Shown here piece by piece: positions 7,821 to 15,272 of a stretch of 43,420 nucleotides of DNA; within the stretch, counting starts at the first letter, position 1, and each line of letters opens with the position of its first letter. Made by a program: the position numbers and the translations under genes. The notes beneath the pieces are model-generated. The model was not told the DNA's origin and did no database searches. It saw nothing but the letters and a program-made list of their open reading frames with translations. The stretch spans positions 1 through 43,420 of the forward strand of contig NZ_JBEXCV010000066.1 of assembly GCF_040605455.1 (NCBI RefSeq). The letters are read 5' to 3'. The DNA is from Embleya sp040605455. GTDB taxonomy: Bacteria > Actinomycetota > Actinomycetes > Streptomycetales > Streptomycetaceae.

Positions 7821-8761
7821 CCGAGCGTGGGCGCCGGCGCGGTGCCCAGCGAACGGGCCAGCGTGACGGTGCCGGCCACGACCGCCACCACCGCCGTGTG
7901 CTCGTGGTCCTTGAACGCCCGCTCCGGATCCTCGTCCACCGGGTCCGCATCGCGCGGGAGCAGCCCGTTCGGGTGTTGCGCCGCCGCGAGCGTCTGCCAC
8001 CCCTGCGCGTCGCACACCGGTTCGGCCAGGCACGCGTCGACGATCAACAGCTCGCCCACCAGGTCGTACTGGGCTACCTCGGCCCACACGTCGACCCACA
8101 CCGGCAGCCACGCCCGCAGGTAATCGCGGATCTCGGCGGGCAACAGCTCGGGGTGCGCGCCCCAGTCGGTGATGTGGAACACCGCGTGCGTCATGTTGTA
8201 CGCGGTCATCCAGTCGATCACCCACGGCTCGGGGGTTCTGCCCAGCCACGAATCGGCGGCGAGTGCGGGCCAGTCCGGGCGACAGGCCACCCCCGCGACC
8301 CGACTCGCGTTGGCCACCGCGAGCCGGCGGTTGGGCATCATCTCGATCGCGCGCACCGACCGCAGCTCCGACAGGTGTGCGAGCAGCCGATCCATTCGCT
8401 CGTGCCGGATGCCGGCCCGGACGAAGTGCGCGTACGTCTCCAGCGGATCGGTCATCAACGGGTGCCGCACCTGGCGTTCGTACAGGAAGTCCCCGTCGCG
8501 GAACTGCCCCCAGGCGAACTCGATCAACGCGCGTGCGGCGGCCAGGTCGCCGGGTCCAGCGAGGCCCTCGCGCAGCACCAGCGAGCCGGCCAGCGCGATC
8601 TCGCCGAGTGGCTTGTACGCACTGTCGCGGTCGTTGAAGTCGACCACGGTGTGCGTGGGCAACGGGCCGAACCGGGCGTTGTCCTGTAGCCAGCGCAGCG
8701 CCCGTGAGCCGATCGTGTGGGCGGTCTTGAGCACGTCGCCGCGCACGAGTCCCCCGGTCAT
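7817..8761 (-). CDS. Unrecognised helical protein (314 aa) of the peptide operon
   Basis: Predicted soluble and all-helical, rich in Trp and His, with repeated helix pairs such as ALRWLQDNARFGPLP, LGEIALAGSLVLREG, YAHFVRAGIRHERMD and MTAYNMTHAVFHITDWG. The layout recalls alpha/alpha-toroid folds, but I cannot place it in an enzyme family. It may correspond to one of the actinobacterial DUF families (DUF6895 comes to mind from memory, unverified). The ATG at 8761 overlaps the upstream stop as ATGA, and its own stop overlaps the serine hydrolase start as GTGA, so three proteins are made in fixed order and probably work together. Conserved His/Asp clusters (DFNDRDSAYK; FKDHEHTAV) could bind metal; this is speculation. 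Confidence 0.7.
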   Translation of the reverse strand: MTGGLVRGDVLKTAHTIGSRALRWLQDNARFGPLPTHTVVDFNDRDSAYKPLGEIALAGSLVLREGLAGPGDLAAARALIEFAWGQFRDGDFLYERQVRHPLMTDPLETYAHFVRAGIRHERMDRLLAHLSELRSVRAIEMMPNRRLAVANASRVAGVACRPDWPALAADSWLGRTPEPWVIDWMTAYNMTHAVFHITDWGAHPELLPAEIRDYLRAWLPVWVDVWAEVAQYDLVGELLIVDACLAEPVCDAQGWQTLAAAQHPNGLLPRDADPVDEDPERAFKDHEHTAVVAVVAGTVTLARSLGTAPAPTLG

Positions 8762-9507
8762 GACTCCTCCAGTCCGGTCACGTGTTGAGCGATGCGGGTG
8801 TCGAGTACGGTGCGCGTGCTGCCGCCGCCGAAGAGGCGCACATGGCGCAGCAGCGGGTCCAACTCCAGGGGGAAGGCGACGCCGTCGGCGGCCAGCAGGG
8901 CGAGCCAGCGGGCGATCCGCGCGGCGGTGCGGTAGTCGCGGCGCAACATCGCCCGCACCACTCCGCGGGCCAGCGAGTCGGCGTTCTGCCGTGCCGCGGC
9001 GTGGATCGGGCCGTCCAAGCCGGGCAGGGCCAGGGAAGACAGTTGGGCCATCCGCACCGACCAGGCCTGCCAGGTGGTCGCGTCGGCGACCTGCGCGCCG
9101 TCGCCCGGCAGGGGCACGTCCACGGCCAGGCCGAAGCGGGTCAGGGTGCGCGCGGTGGCCCAGTCGCGCCAGGTGATGATCCACGCGGTGTCGGGCGAGG
9201 TGCCCAGCGTATCGGGCGGGAACAGGGCGAAGGCGCGGGCGGCGGCCTCGGCCTGGTCGGCCGGCAGCGGCGTGCCGCGCAGTAGGTGTGGGGCGAATGC
9301 GTCGGAGCCCAGCACGCGCAGGCCGGGCAGGTCGGCGTCGGGGTCGTGGGGGTTGGCCAATCGAGGGTCGGCGGGGGCGAATCCGGCGGGTACGACCGTG
9401 CCCTCGACGTCCATGAGGACACCGAGGGCACGACCTGCCACTCGCTCGACCGCCGCCGTGTAGTCCTCGTGTGGCGAGGTGTCGGCGAAGGGCATGGGTG
9501 TTGTCAA
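8758..9507 (-). CDS. Unrecognised protein (about 249 aa), first large gene after the peptide
   Basis: Soluble, alanine-rich, predicted mostly helical; no catalytic motif recognised. Notable stretches are LGVLMDVEGTVVPAGFAP near the N-terminus, WIITWRDWATARTL in the middle and HVRLFGGGSTRTVLDTRIAQ at the C-terminus. Two starts are possible: TTG at 9507, followed by TTPMP, or ATG at 9495; GACGGGAAG lies too close to the TTG for a normal SD, so the ATG may be used. It begins 43 nt after the peptide stop codon, behind a strong hairpin, and ends in ATGA overlap with the next gene. By position it could recognise or modify the peptide, but nothing in the sequence proves this. Confidence 0.7.
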   Translation of the reverse strand: MTTPMPFADTSPHEDYTAAVERVAGRALGVLMDVEGTVVPAGFAPADPRLANPHDPDADLPGLRVLGSDAFAPHLLRGTPLPADQAEAAARAFALFPPDTLGTSPDTAWIITWRDWATARTLTRFGLAVDVPLPGDGAQVADATTWQAWSVRMAQLSSLALPGLDGPIHAAARQNADSLARGVVRAMLRRDYRTAARIARWLALLAADGVAFPLELDPLLRHVRLFGGGSTRTVLDTRIAQHVTGLEES

Positions 9508-9517
9508 CTTCCCGTCG

Positions 9518-9551
9518 AAACCGGTGATGTCACGGACATCTGAGCCGGTTT
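9518..9551 (-). promoter_or_regulatory. Two-part stem-loop immediately after the peptide stop codon
   Basis: On the + strand AAACCGG (9518-9524) pairs with CCGGTTT (9545-9551), and inside it GATGTC (9526-9531) pairs with GACATC (9535-9540) around a 3-nt loop. The outer stem includes two bases of the peptide's TAA stop. No U-run follows on the transcript, so it is more likely a processing, stabilising or attenuating structure that sets peptide output above that of the downstream genes than a full terminator. Confidence 0.6.
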
Positions 9552-9750
9552 AGCGCTCCTTCGGGGGCTTCGGCGACAGCAGTAGGCCGAGCAGCAGCAG
9601 TCCGGCGCCGAGGTCTTCCGGCACGAACAGCGGCGCGTCACTGATGGTCGTCTCCTCCTCGATCATGAGCGTCGCGACGGTACCCGCCTGAGTCGGCGTG
9701 ACCGGCGCGGGCTGACGGATGTGTTGAGTAAGCATCTGGCGCTCCATCAT
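9550..9750 (-). CDS. Precursor-like small peptide (66 aa)
   Basis: Begins MMERQMLTQHIRQPAPV, with a polar N-terminal half, an acidic middle (IEEETTISDAP), then LFVPEDLGAG, a hydrophobic run LLLLGLLL and a basic tail SPKPPKER. There are no Cys residues, so it is not a lanthipeptide or lasso-type core needing Cys. The leader-like acidic half, Gly-Ala-Gly junction, short hydrophobic C-terminal part, placement as first gene and the hairpin after it all resemble RiPP or signal-peptide precursor genes. It could equally be a small tail-anchored membrane protein. GGTGA lies about 7 nt before the first ATG (9750); a second ATG follows at 9747. The codons are in clear coding bias with a proper TAA stop. 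Confidence 0.6.
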   Translation of the reverse strand: MMERQMLTQHIRQPAPVTPTQAGTVATLMIEEETTISDAPLFVPEDLGAGLLLLGLLLSPKPPKER

Positions 9751-9983
9751 CGTGACTTCACCGCCGGGCTCGGCGATGCCCCGTGCTTCCGACCTTAGGC
9801 ACTTTTCTGGCCGATTGGCATTATTTGGCGATGTGTCGCGTGTCTTGCACATTCGTGCGCGGGGGGCGTGTGCCGGGCGCGTCAGGGGCGCGTGGCTCGT
9901 CCGAGGCGTGTCGGACCGCATGTGCTCGGGGAGTTCGCCGCGTCTTACCGAATCGGCGCTCATCAGGGCGTTTTTGGTGTTCT
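9751..9983. promoter_or_regulatory. Leader/promoter region of the peptide operon
   Basis: 233 bp between the lyase stop and the peptide start. It contains a markedly AT-rich patch for this genome at 9812-9830 (GATTGGCATTATTTGGCG), and on the minus strand TAAGGT (9799-9794) fits an actinobacterial -10. No convincing -35 is seen. The patch includes the partial inverted repeat GCCAAA/TTGGC. I see no gene here. Confidence 0.35.
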
Positions 9984-10871
9984 TCAGGGAGTGACCCGGG
10001 CCAGTGCGCCGATCTCCAGGGCAACCCAGATTGCGCCGTCCGGGCCCTGCGCGAGGCCGTGCGGTTCGGCGCCGGCGGTTGGAACGTCGTACTCCGTCAG
10101 AGTGCCCTCGACGGAGAGTCGGCCGACCCGACCGGTGCCCCACTCGGTGAACCAGCAGTGGCCGGCCGTGTCCAGCGTTACCGCGTGCGGGCGAGAATGC
10201 GGGTTCGGCAGCGGGAATCGGCGGTACTCCCCGGTGGGGCCGAGCCGACCGATCGCGCCCGCGCCGATCTCGGTGAACCACAACGAGCCGTCCGTGGATG
10301 CCGCGATCCCGACCGGGGCGGCGCCCTTGGTGGGCAACGGATGCACGGTCACCTCGCCGGTCGTGGTGATCCGCCCGAGCGCGTCGGCGGCGTTCAGCGT
10401 GAACCACAGCGCGCCGTCGGCACCGGTGGTGATCGCGGAGGGGAACGCGTCCGCGATCGGCAACGCGAAGCCGGTGACGTTGCCGGCCGGGTCGATCCGG
10501 CCGATCCGGTTCGCGGCGGTCTCGGTGAACCACAGCGCCCCGTCCGGCCCGGAGGTGATCCCGAACGGGCCGCAGGCCGCAGTGGGCAGGTCGAAGTGGG
10601 TCACCGCACCGGCGGTGGTGATCCGGCCGATGCGATGCGCCTTGTATTCGGTGAACCACAGCGCGCCGTCGGGGCCCGCGGTCAGTATGGTCGGCCCGCA
10701 CGCGGGGTCTCCGAGGTCGTGGGTGGTGTGCGTCCCGGCCGGGTCCAGCCGGTCGATCCGGCCCACGTGCACGAGGGTGAACCACAGCGCCCCGTCCGGG
10801 CCCAGGACGATCGCGTACGGGCCGGACTCGGGCCCGGTGAGCGGGAGTTCGCGGATGGTGGGAGTCGTCAT
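9984..10871 (-). CDS. vgb: Virginiamycin B lyase (Vgb) homologue, seven-bladed propeller
   Basis: 295 residues. The fold is shown by at least six repeats of the form GPDGALWFTE-x-GRIDxxG (around residues 30, 70, 112, 154, 196 and 238). Vgb linearises type B streptogramins by breaking the ester bond by elimination, not hydrolysis. Active-site positions known from staphylococcal Vgb appear kept: Tyr19 in GPYAIV, and His and Glu in the C-terminal AEPHGLAQGPDGAIWVALE. Many actinomycetes carry such homologues without proven resistance. It reads in the same direction as the peptide operon 233 bp downstream and is divergent from the TetR-type regulator at 11262. Start: ATG at 10871. Confidence 0.87.
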   Translation of the reverse strand: MTTPTIRELPLTGPESGPYAIVLGPDGALWFTLVHVGRIDRLDPAGTHTTHDLGDPACGPTILTAGPDGALWFTEYKAHRIGRITTAGAVTHFDLPTAACGPFGITSGPDGALWFTETAANRIGRIDPAGNVTGFALPIADAFPSAITTGADGALWFTLNAADALGRITTTGEVTVHPLPTKGAAPVGIAASTDGSLWFTEIGAGAIGRLGPTGEYRRFPLPNPHSRPHAVTLDTAGHCWFTEWGTGRVGRLSVEGTLTEYDVPTAGAEPHGLAQGPDGAIWVALEIGALARVTP

Positions 10872-11261
10872 ACGAGGGTTCCCTCGGTCAGGCGGATTCG
10901 GGGTGCCGGTGAATCGCTCGCGCAGGGTCCGGTCTTCGAGACGTCACGCAGGGTGTTGCGGCCGGTGTGTGGGGTGTGTGGGGTGTGTGCGGTGCGGGTG
11001 GAAGGCAGGGTCGGCCTCCGGGAGGTGGGGTGAACGGACCGAGGGGGTGGCGGTGTTGGGCGTCCGGTCATGGCTGCGGCGCTCCCTGGGGTCGTGCGGG
11101 AGGATTCCTCAGCGACTAATGCAACGAAGTCGCGTTAGGGTGAGCATGACGGATGGAGAAGAACTAATGCAACTGGGTTGCTTTTGGCTGACCCGGATGT
11201 GGTCGGCGCGGATGCGGATGCGGATCGCGGTGGGGCCGGTCCGGTCGGCGCGGTGCGGCGC
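10872..11261. promoter_or_regulatory. Divergent control region between vgb and tetR, with repeats
   Basis: 390 bp with no gene. It holds a G/T-rich imperfect repeat of GTGTGTGGGG at about 10965-10989 and two copies of ACTAATGCAAC at 11115-11125 and 11163-11173. Both latter sites extend into inverted repeats: CTAATGC...GCGTTAG (11116-11137) and GCAACTGGGTTGC (11169-11181). They are the probable operators of the TetR-type protein encoded just downstream. Confidence 0.55.
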
Positions 11262-11870
11262 GTGAACGGCGTCGGTGGTGTGCGGCCCGGTGGGCGGACG
11301 GCGCGCACGCGGGACGCGGTGCGACGGGCCACATTGGCCGAATTGGCGGACAAGGGCTTCGACGGGCTGACCGTGGAGGCCGTCGCCGCGCGCTCGGGGG
11401 TGCACAAGACCACGGTGTATCGGCGCTGGCGGAACGCCGCCGGGCTGGCCGCGGACGCGTTGGATCTGGCGGCGGAGGAGCCGTGGCCGCTCCCTGACAC
11501 CGGCACCGTGCAGGGTGATCTGCGGGCGATCGCCGCGATGGTGGTGAGCGGGTTCGAGGACCCCGACCAGGGGCCCACCGCGCGGGCGCTGGTGGCCGCG
11601 GCGGTGCACGAGCCGACCACGGGCGAAGCCCTGCACGGGTTCCTGGTGGGCCGGCTCGGGCAGGCCGAGGAGGTCGTCGAACGGGCGGTCGCGCGGGGCG
11701 AGTTGCCGGTGGGCACCGATTCGGGCGAGGTGGTGCGCACGGCCGTGGGCGCGCTCTACTACCGGTTGTTCATTACGCACGAGCCGGTCGACGCAGGGCA
11801 TGCGCGGCGCTCGGCCGACGCGGCGGTGGTGGCGGCGCGCGCGGGGGTGTTCGTCCGCGAAGAGGCGTGA
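11262..11870 (+). CDS. TetR/AcrR family transcriptional regulator
   Basis: About 202 residues from the GTG at 11262. The N-terminal helix-turn-helix is canonical: RDAVRRATLAELADKGFDGL, then VEAVAARSGVHKTTVYRRW. The C-terminal domain is of the TetR_C type that begins GDLRAIAAMVVSGFED. Because two copies of ACTAATGCAAC lie in the upstream 150 bp, autorepression is likely. The divergently transcribed lyase at 10871 may share the control. The ORF is open further upstream to a TTG at 11178, but that stretch is Asp/Gly-rich and overlaps the second operator, so the GTG just before NGVGG is preferred. Confidence 0.85.
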   Translation: MNGVGGVRPGGRTARTRDAVRRATLAELADKGFDGLTVEAVAARSGVHKTTVYRRWRNAAGLAADALDLAAEEPWPLPDTGTVQGDLRAIAAMVVSGFEDPDQGPTARALVAAAVHEPTTGEALHGFLVGRLGQAEEVVERAVARGELPVGTDSGEVVRTAVGALYYRLFITHEPVDAGHARRSADAAVVAARAGVFVREEA

Positions 11871-11986
11871 GCGGGCCGCTGTCGCGGGGGTGGCTCGCGC
11901 GTTGTCGGTCGTACTCGGCACGGTGCCCGGCCATGGAGATGGGCGGGTTCCGGGCCGTGGTGGACGCCGCGCGAGCGGCCGCGTGC

Positions 11987-12097
11987 TCAGCAGAACTCGT
12001 CGAGCAGGCGATAGAACTCCAGGCGCTTGGGGTCGAGGGTTTCCCACACGTCGTACCGGGCACGGGGAGCGGGCCACGCGAGCGGGGGAGCACACAC
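11987..12097 (-). CDS. Possible 36-aa protein or C-terminal gene remnant
   Basis: Minus-strand ORF from GTG at 12097, ending RYDVWETLDPKRLEFYRLL-DEFC before a TGA at 11987. The last 23 residues look strongly like genuine protein (mixed acidic/basic amphipathic helix, low Arg/Pro) whereas the first dozen are Pro/Ala-rich. It follows the acyltransferase gene by 10 nt on the same strand. It could be a short real gene or the tail of a lost one. Family not recognised. Confidence 0.35.
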   Translation of the reverse strand: MCAPPLAWPAPRARYDVWETLDPKRLEFYRLLDEFC

Positions 12098-12107
12098 GGC
12101 GGCGGGG

Positions 12108-13052
12108 TCAGAGTTCGAACCAGCCGGTGCGGACGTGCCAGTGCCTGCCGGCGCGGAGGTGGTCGCCGATGGCGCGTTGGAGAGTGGTGTCGCGGGGGAG
12201 GGACTCCGGCGGCAGATCGGGGTCGCCGAAGACGAAGCCGACCGCGGCGGTGTCGTCGAGGATCCGGTCGGCCGACTCGGTGGGCAGGTGGAAGCGGCGC
12301 TGGAAGCGGATGATGTTGGAGTGCTCCGGCAGGTATTCGCGCAGTTGCGGATCCAATAGCCACGAGCCGCACACCGCGAGTCGGTAGCGCTCGGTCGGGA
12401 AGTGACGCGGGAAGAACTCGCCGGCCAGGTGCAGCGATTCGTCGCACGCCGCCGGGGTCAGCGGACCGTGGAAGTCCGGGATGTGCAGCGCGAGCGCGGG
12501 ATCCTGCGGTCGGTAGTCAAGACCCAGTTCGGCGGTGCTCGTGGCGGCTCGTTCGAGCACGAACGAGCGTTGGAATTGCAGCCGGCCCAACTGATAGAGC
12601 TCACCGCGAAAGTGCAGCTTGGGCCAGTGCAGCGCGAGCAACCCACCCGTGCCGCGCCGACGCCGGTGCACCGCGAGGTGTCGGCCGAGATCGGCGAGCG
12701 TGCGGCGGGAGACCTCGGCGGGGATGCCGAGGGAGCGATGGTAGGCCAGCACGAACGGGCGCGCGGCGATGAACACGTACACGTGGAACCAGCGCCGGAC
12801 CGGGCCCGACGCGGCCGGCAACGGCGGGACTTCCAGGTGCTGCTCGACCGTGCCGATACCCGCGACCAGGGCCCGGACGGCCTGTTCGAACAACTCGCGC
12901 AGCTTTGGATCGGCGAGCAACGCCGCCCGGGTCGCGACAAGTTCGTTGAAGTCCTCGTGCGGGACGGCCAGCTCCAACAGCGCCGCGACCAGGTCGTCGT
13001 CCGCAGGCAGGGCCACCTCGACACCGGTCGCGAAATCGGCCGGCCCGTTCAT
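12108..13052 (-). CDS. Acyltransferase-domain protein (NAT_N / GNAT-like C-terminal)
   Basis: 314 residues. The architecture matches a family of actinobacterial proteins annotated as acyltransferase-domain containing, with an N-terminal helical domain (about 1-150) and a GNAT-like C-terminal domain containing ELGLDYRPQDPALALHIPDF, HLAGEFFPRHFP and the C-terminal GDHLRAGRHWHVRTGWFEL. The biochemical activity of the family is not established to my knowledge. The ATG at 13052 is the best candidate; the frame stays open upstream but that part is Pro/Arg-rich. No SD is evident. Same orientation as the GNAT gene 155 bp upstream. Confidence 0.75.
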   Translation of the reverse strand: MNGPADFATGVEVALPADDDLVAALLELAVPHEDFNELVATRAALLADPKLRELFEQAVRALVAGIGTVEQHLEVPPLPAASGPVRRWFHVYVFIAARPFVLAYHRSLGIPAEVSRRTLADLGRHLAVHRRRRGTGGLLALHWPKLHFRGELYQLGRLQFQRSFVLERAATSTAELGLDYRPQDPALALHIPDFHGPLTPAACDESLHLAGEFFPRHFPTERYRLAVCGSWLLDPQLREYLPEHSNIIRFQRRFHLPTESADRILDDTAAVGFVFGDPDLPPESLPRDTTLQRAIGDHLRAGRHWHVRTGWFEL

Positions 13053-13207
13053 CCACGCGGCCGGCCGGGGCTTCGCGCGAGGCGACTCCCCAGGAGGCGA
13101 CTCCGCGCCGCCCGGCGCCGGACCACTCGGCCGGCGCCGATCGACCTCGGTCCCGGACCCTATCCGCGCACCGCGCCATCGCCTGCCGGCGGGCCCACGC
13201 CACCCGG

Positions 13208-13819
13208 TCACGCGGTGGGTGTGCGTAGGTCGACCGAACAAAAGACCTTGTCGTAGCGGGCCGAGCCGATCGCCACGAAGTCGTGCAGCCGGCCGTACTC
13301 CACGAAACCGAGCGAACGGTACAGGTGCAGCGCGTTCACGTTGTCGCCGCGGGCGTCGAGGGTGAGGATCTCGATCGCCTCGGCGCGGGCGTCCTCGATC
13401 AGCGCCGTGGTGAGCAACCGGCCGATGCCGCGACCGTGTGCCGACCGGGCCACCGCGAGCTTCTCCAGGTCGGCGTTGGGGCGGTGGGTGGGCCGGGCGT
13501 AGCGGCGCCAGTAGCCGAACCCGAGCAATTCCTCGCCCGCGTACGCGAACCGCACCGACGCGTTGCCGGCGCGCTGAGCCGTGGCCAGGTCGGTGAGCAG
13601 GGCGGCCACCTCGGCACGCGAGGGCGGGGCGACCCACCCGAGTGCGGCGCCGCCCAAAACCAACTCGGCCAGGATCGTGTGCACCGGCTCGACCGCGTGC
13701 TCGAGGGTATGCGGTCCGCGCAGCACGATCCGCCGCCCGTCGTCGTACTGGTCTGAGTTCGCGCTCGTACCCGCCGTCGTGGTTCCGGCGGCGGCACCCG
13801 CGTTCGTGTTCACCGTCAC
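13208..13819 (-). CDS. GNAT family N-acetyltransferase
   Basis: About 203 residues. Typical GNAT elements: LEKLAVARSAHGRGIGRLLT, where HGRGIGR is the acetyl-CoA loop, and the closing LYRSLGFVEYGRL. The N-terminal ~25 residues are a low-complexity Ala/Gly/Thr/Asn tail. Two GTG starts are possible (13819 and 13813). A TAGCCT box lies exactly 7 nt before the 13819 GTG with no SD, suggesting a leaderless transcript from there. Substrate unknown. The divergent neighbour is the SDR gene at 13892, 72 bp away. Confidence 0.85.
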   Translation of the reverse strand: MTVNTNAGAAAGTTTAGTSANSDQYDDGRRIVLRGPHTLEHAVEPVHTILAELVLGGAALGWVAPPSRAEVAALLTDLATAQRAGNASVRFAYAGEELLGFGYWRRYARPTHRPNADLEKLAVARSAHGRGIGRLLTTALIEDARAEAIEILTLDARGDNVNALHLYRSLGFVEYGRLHDFVAIGSARYDKVFCSVDLRTPTA

Positions 13820-13891
13820 GCAGGCAAGGCTATTGAGTCCGGGCGGCCCGTGGGGAGCGGGCCCGGCGTCCGAATCCGGCAGACTGTGCGG

Positions 13892-14635
13892 GTGAGTGGA
13901 ACCGTATTGGTCCTCGGGGGCCGCAGTGAGATCGGATTGGCGGTCGCCGAGCGGCTGGCCGCGCGCGGGGCGCGGACCATCGTGTTGGCGGCGCGGCGCA
14001 GCTACGACCTCGACGACGAGGAGGCGCTGCTGCGCAAGGCCGGCGCCCGGCACGTGGATCGGGTCGAGTTCGACGCGGACGACCTGGCCGGACATCGGCC
14101 GATGCTGGACGAGGTGATCGCCCGGCACGGCCCGTTGGACATTGTGGTCACCGCGTTCGGCATCCTGGGCGATCAGCGCCGGGCCGAGCTGGACGCGGCA
14201 CACGCGGTCGCCGTCGTACACACCGACTACACGGCGCACGTGAGCATCCTGACCCACCTGGCGACCGTGCTGCGCGCGCAGGGGCACGGCCGGTTGGTCG
14301 TGTTCTCGTCGGTGGCGGGTGTGCGGGTGCGCCGCGCGAACTACGTGTACGGCTCGGCCAAGGCCGGTCTGGACGGCTTCGCGAGCGGCCTGGCCGACGC
14401 GCTCGCGGGCAGCGGGGTGCGACTGCTGCTGGTTCGGCCCGGCTTCGTGGTGGGTCGGATGACCGAGGGCATGTCACCCGCGCCGCTGTCCAGCACCCCG
14501 GACCAGGTGGCCGACGCGACGATCCGGGCGTTGCTGCGGGGGAAGGGCGAGGTGTGGGTGCCGGCCGTACTGCAGCCGGTGTTCGCGGGCATGCGGGTGG
14601 TGCCGCGGCGGGTGTGGCGCAGGCTGCCGCGCTGA
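13892..14635 (+). CDS. SDR oxidoreductase, decaprenylphosphoryl-2-keto-ribose reductase (DprE2)-like
   Basis: 247 residues from the GTG at 13892. The cofactor motif is VLVLGGRSEIGLAVAERL, characteristic of DprE2-like SDRs (GGxSEIG rather than the usual TGxxxGIG). The catalytic residues are in VVFSSVAG and NYVYGSAKAGLD (Tyr-x-x-x-Lys). The C-terminal LLLVRPGFVVGRMTEGM also fits this subgroup. In mycobacteria DprE2 makes decaprenylphosphoryl-arabinose for the cell wall. In an organism without arabinogalactan the role may be different, and no dprE1 partner lies in the window. Assignment to the subgroup is by motif only. Confidence 0.8.
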   Translation: MSGTVLVLGGRSEIGLAVAERLAARGARTIVLAARRSYDLDDEEALLRKAGARHVDRVEFDADDLAGHRPMLDEVIARHGPLDIVVTAFGILGDQRRAELDAAHAVAVVHTDYTAHVSILTHLATVLRAQGHGRLVVFSSVAGVRVRRANYVYGSAKAGLDGFASGLADALAGSGVRLLLVRPGFVVGRMTEGMSPAPLSSTPDQVADATIRALLRGKGEVWVPAVLQPVFAGMRVVPRRVWRRLPR

Positions 14636-14723
14636 GCGACCGGCGGATGGGGTTCGGGCGGCGGCACGGCGGCGGTCGACGCCGGGGGTCGATGGTGGGT
14701 GCCGACGCCGGGGCCGACGGGGG

Positions 14724-15272
14724 TCAGAGCAGCAGGGTGTCGGTGTCGATCGTGGTCAGGAAGTCGTCGAGGGCTTGGAAGGTCTCCCACTCGGGCTGTC
14801 CGGAGGCGGTCGCGAGCAGCCTGATCAAGTCCTGTTCCAGGGCCGCGACCCGCTTGCCCTTCCACGCCTTGTCGGCCAGGCTCACGAGCAGTTCGTCCGG
14901 ATCGTTCGGATTCCACGCCGCGTGCGTGCGGGCGAAGCGGGCCCGGGCGGGCGACACGCCCTGGGCGGTCAGCAGGTCGTAGCCGGCCTGCTCGTGACAC
15001 GACCCGGGCCCGGCCAATTCCGCCGGGTGCAGGGTCTTGCCGATGTCGTGGGTGGCGGCGCCGAACAGCACCGCGTCGCGGTCGAAGGCCAGGTCCGGGT
15101 AGGTCGCCGCGACCCAGTCACACAGCCGGTACGCGACGTCGTGCACGATGCGCAGGTGTTCGACCAGGCGCGGACAGGGCGTGAGTTGATCCAGGAGGAC
15201 GGCCACTTCGGCGGGCAGCGGACGGAGCTTGGCGGAAGTCACCCGCACAGGGTAAGAGTCCCGCCACGGCAT
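14724..15272 (-). CDS. HD domain phosphohydrolase-like protein
   Basis: 182 residues. HD-domain metal ligands are visible: HLRIVHDVAYRL (first His), ATHDIGKTLH (the HD pair), HEQAGYDLL, and LLVSLADKAWKGKR (Asp). These proteins hydrolyse phosphate esters of nucleotides or act on related substrates; specificity unknown. The ATG at 15272 shares its A with the stop of the L,D-transpeptidase (TGATG), so translation is probably coupled, although the pairing makes no obvious biochemical sense. A shorter start at a GTG within VRVTSAKL is possible. Confidence 0.85.
   Translation of the reverse strand: MPWRDSYPVRVTSAKLRPLPAEVAVLLDQLTPCPRLVEHLRIVHDVAYRLCDWVAATYPDLAFDRDAVLFGAATHDIGKTLHPAELAGPGSCHEQAGYDLLTAQGVSPARARFARTHAAWNPNDPDELLVSLADKAWKGKRVAALEQDLIRLLATASGQPEWETFQALDDFLTTIDTDTLLL

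Noticed and set aside
10965..10989. G/T-rich repeat as a telomere-like or G-quadruplex element
   Set aside because: Too short and imperfect to support; noted only as a simple repeat.
9783..11265. Plus-strand ORFs opposite vgb
   Set aside because: Antisense of a repetitive propeller gene gives pseudo-repeats (SVNHSAPSGP-type) that mimic a repeat protein.
13892..14635. Evidence for mycobacterial arabinogalactan synthesis from the DprE2-like SDR
   Set aside because: No DprE1 or arabinosyltransferase genes are visible; motif similarity alone does not justify it.
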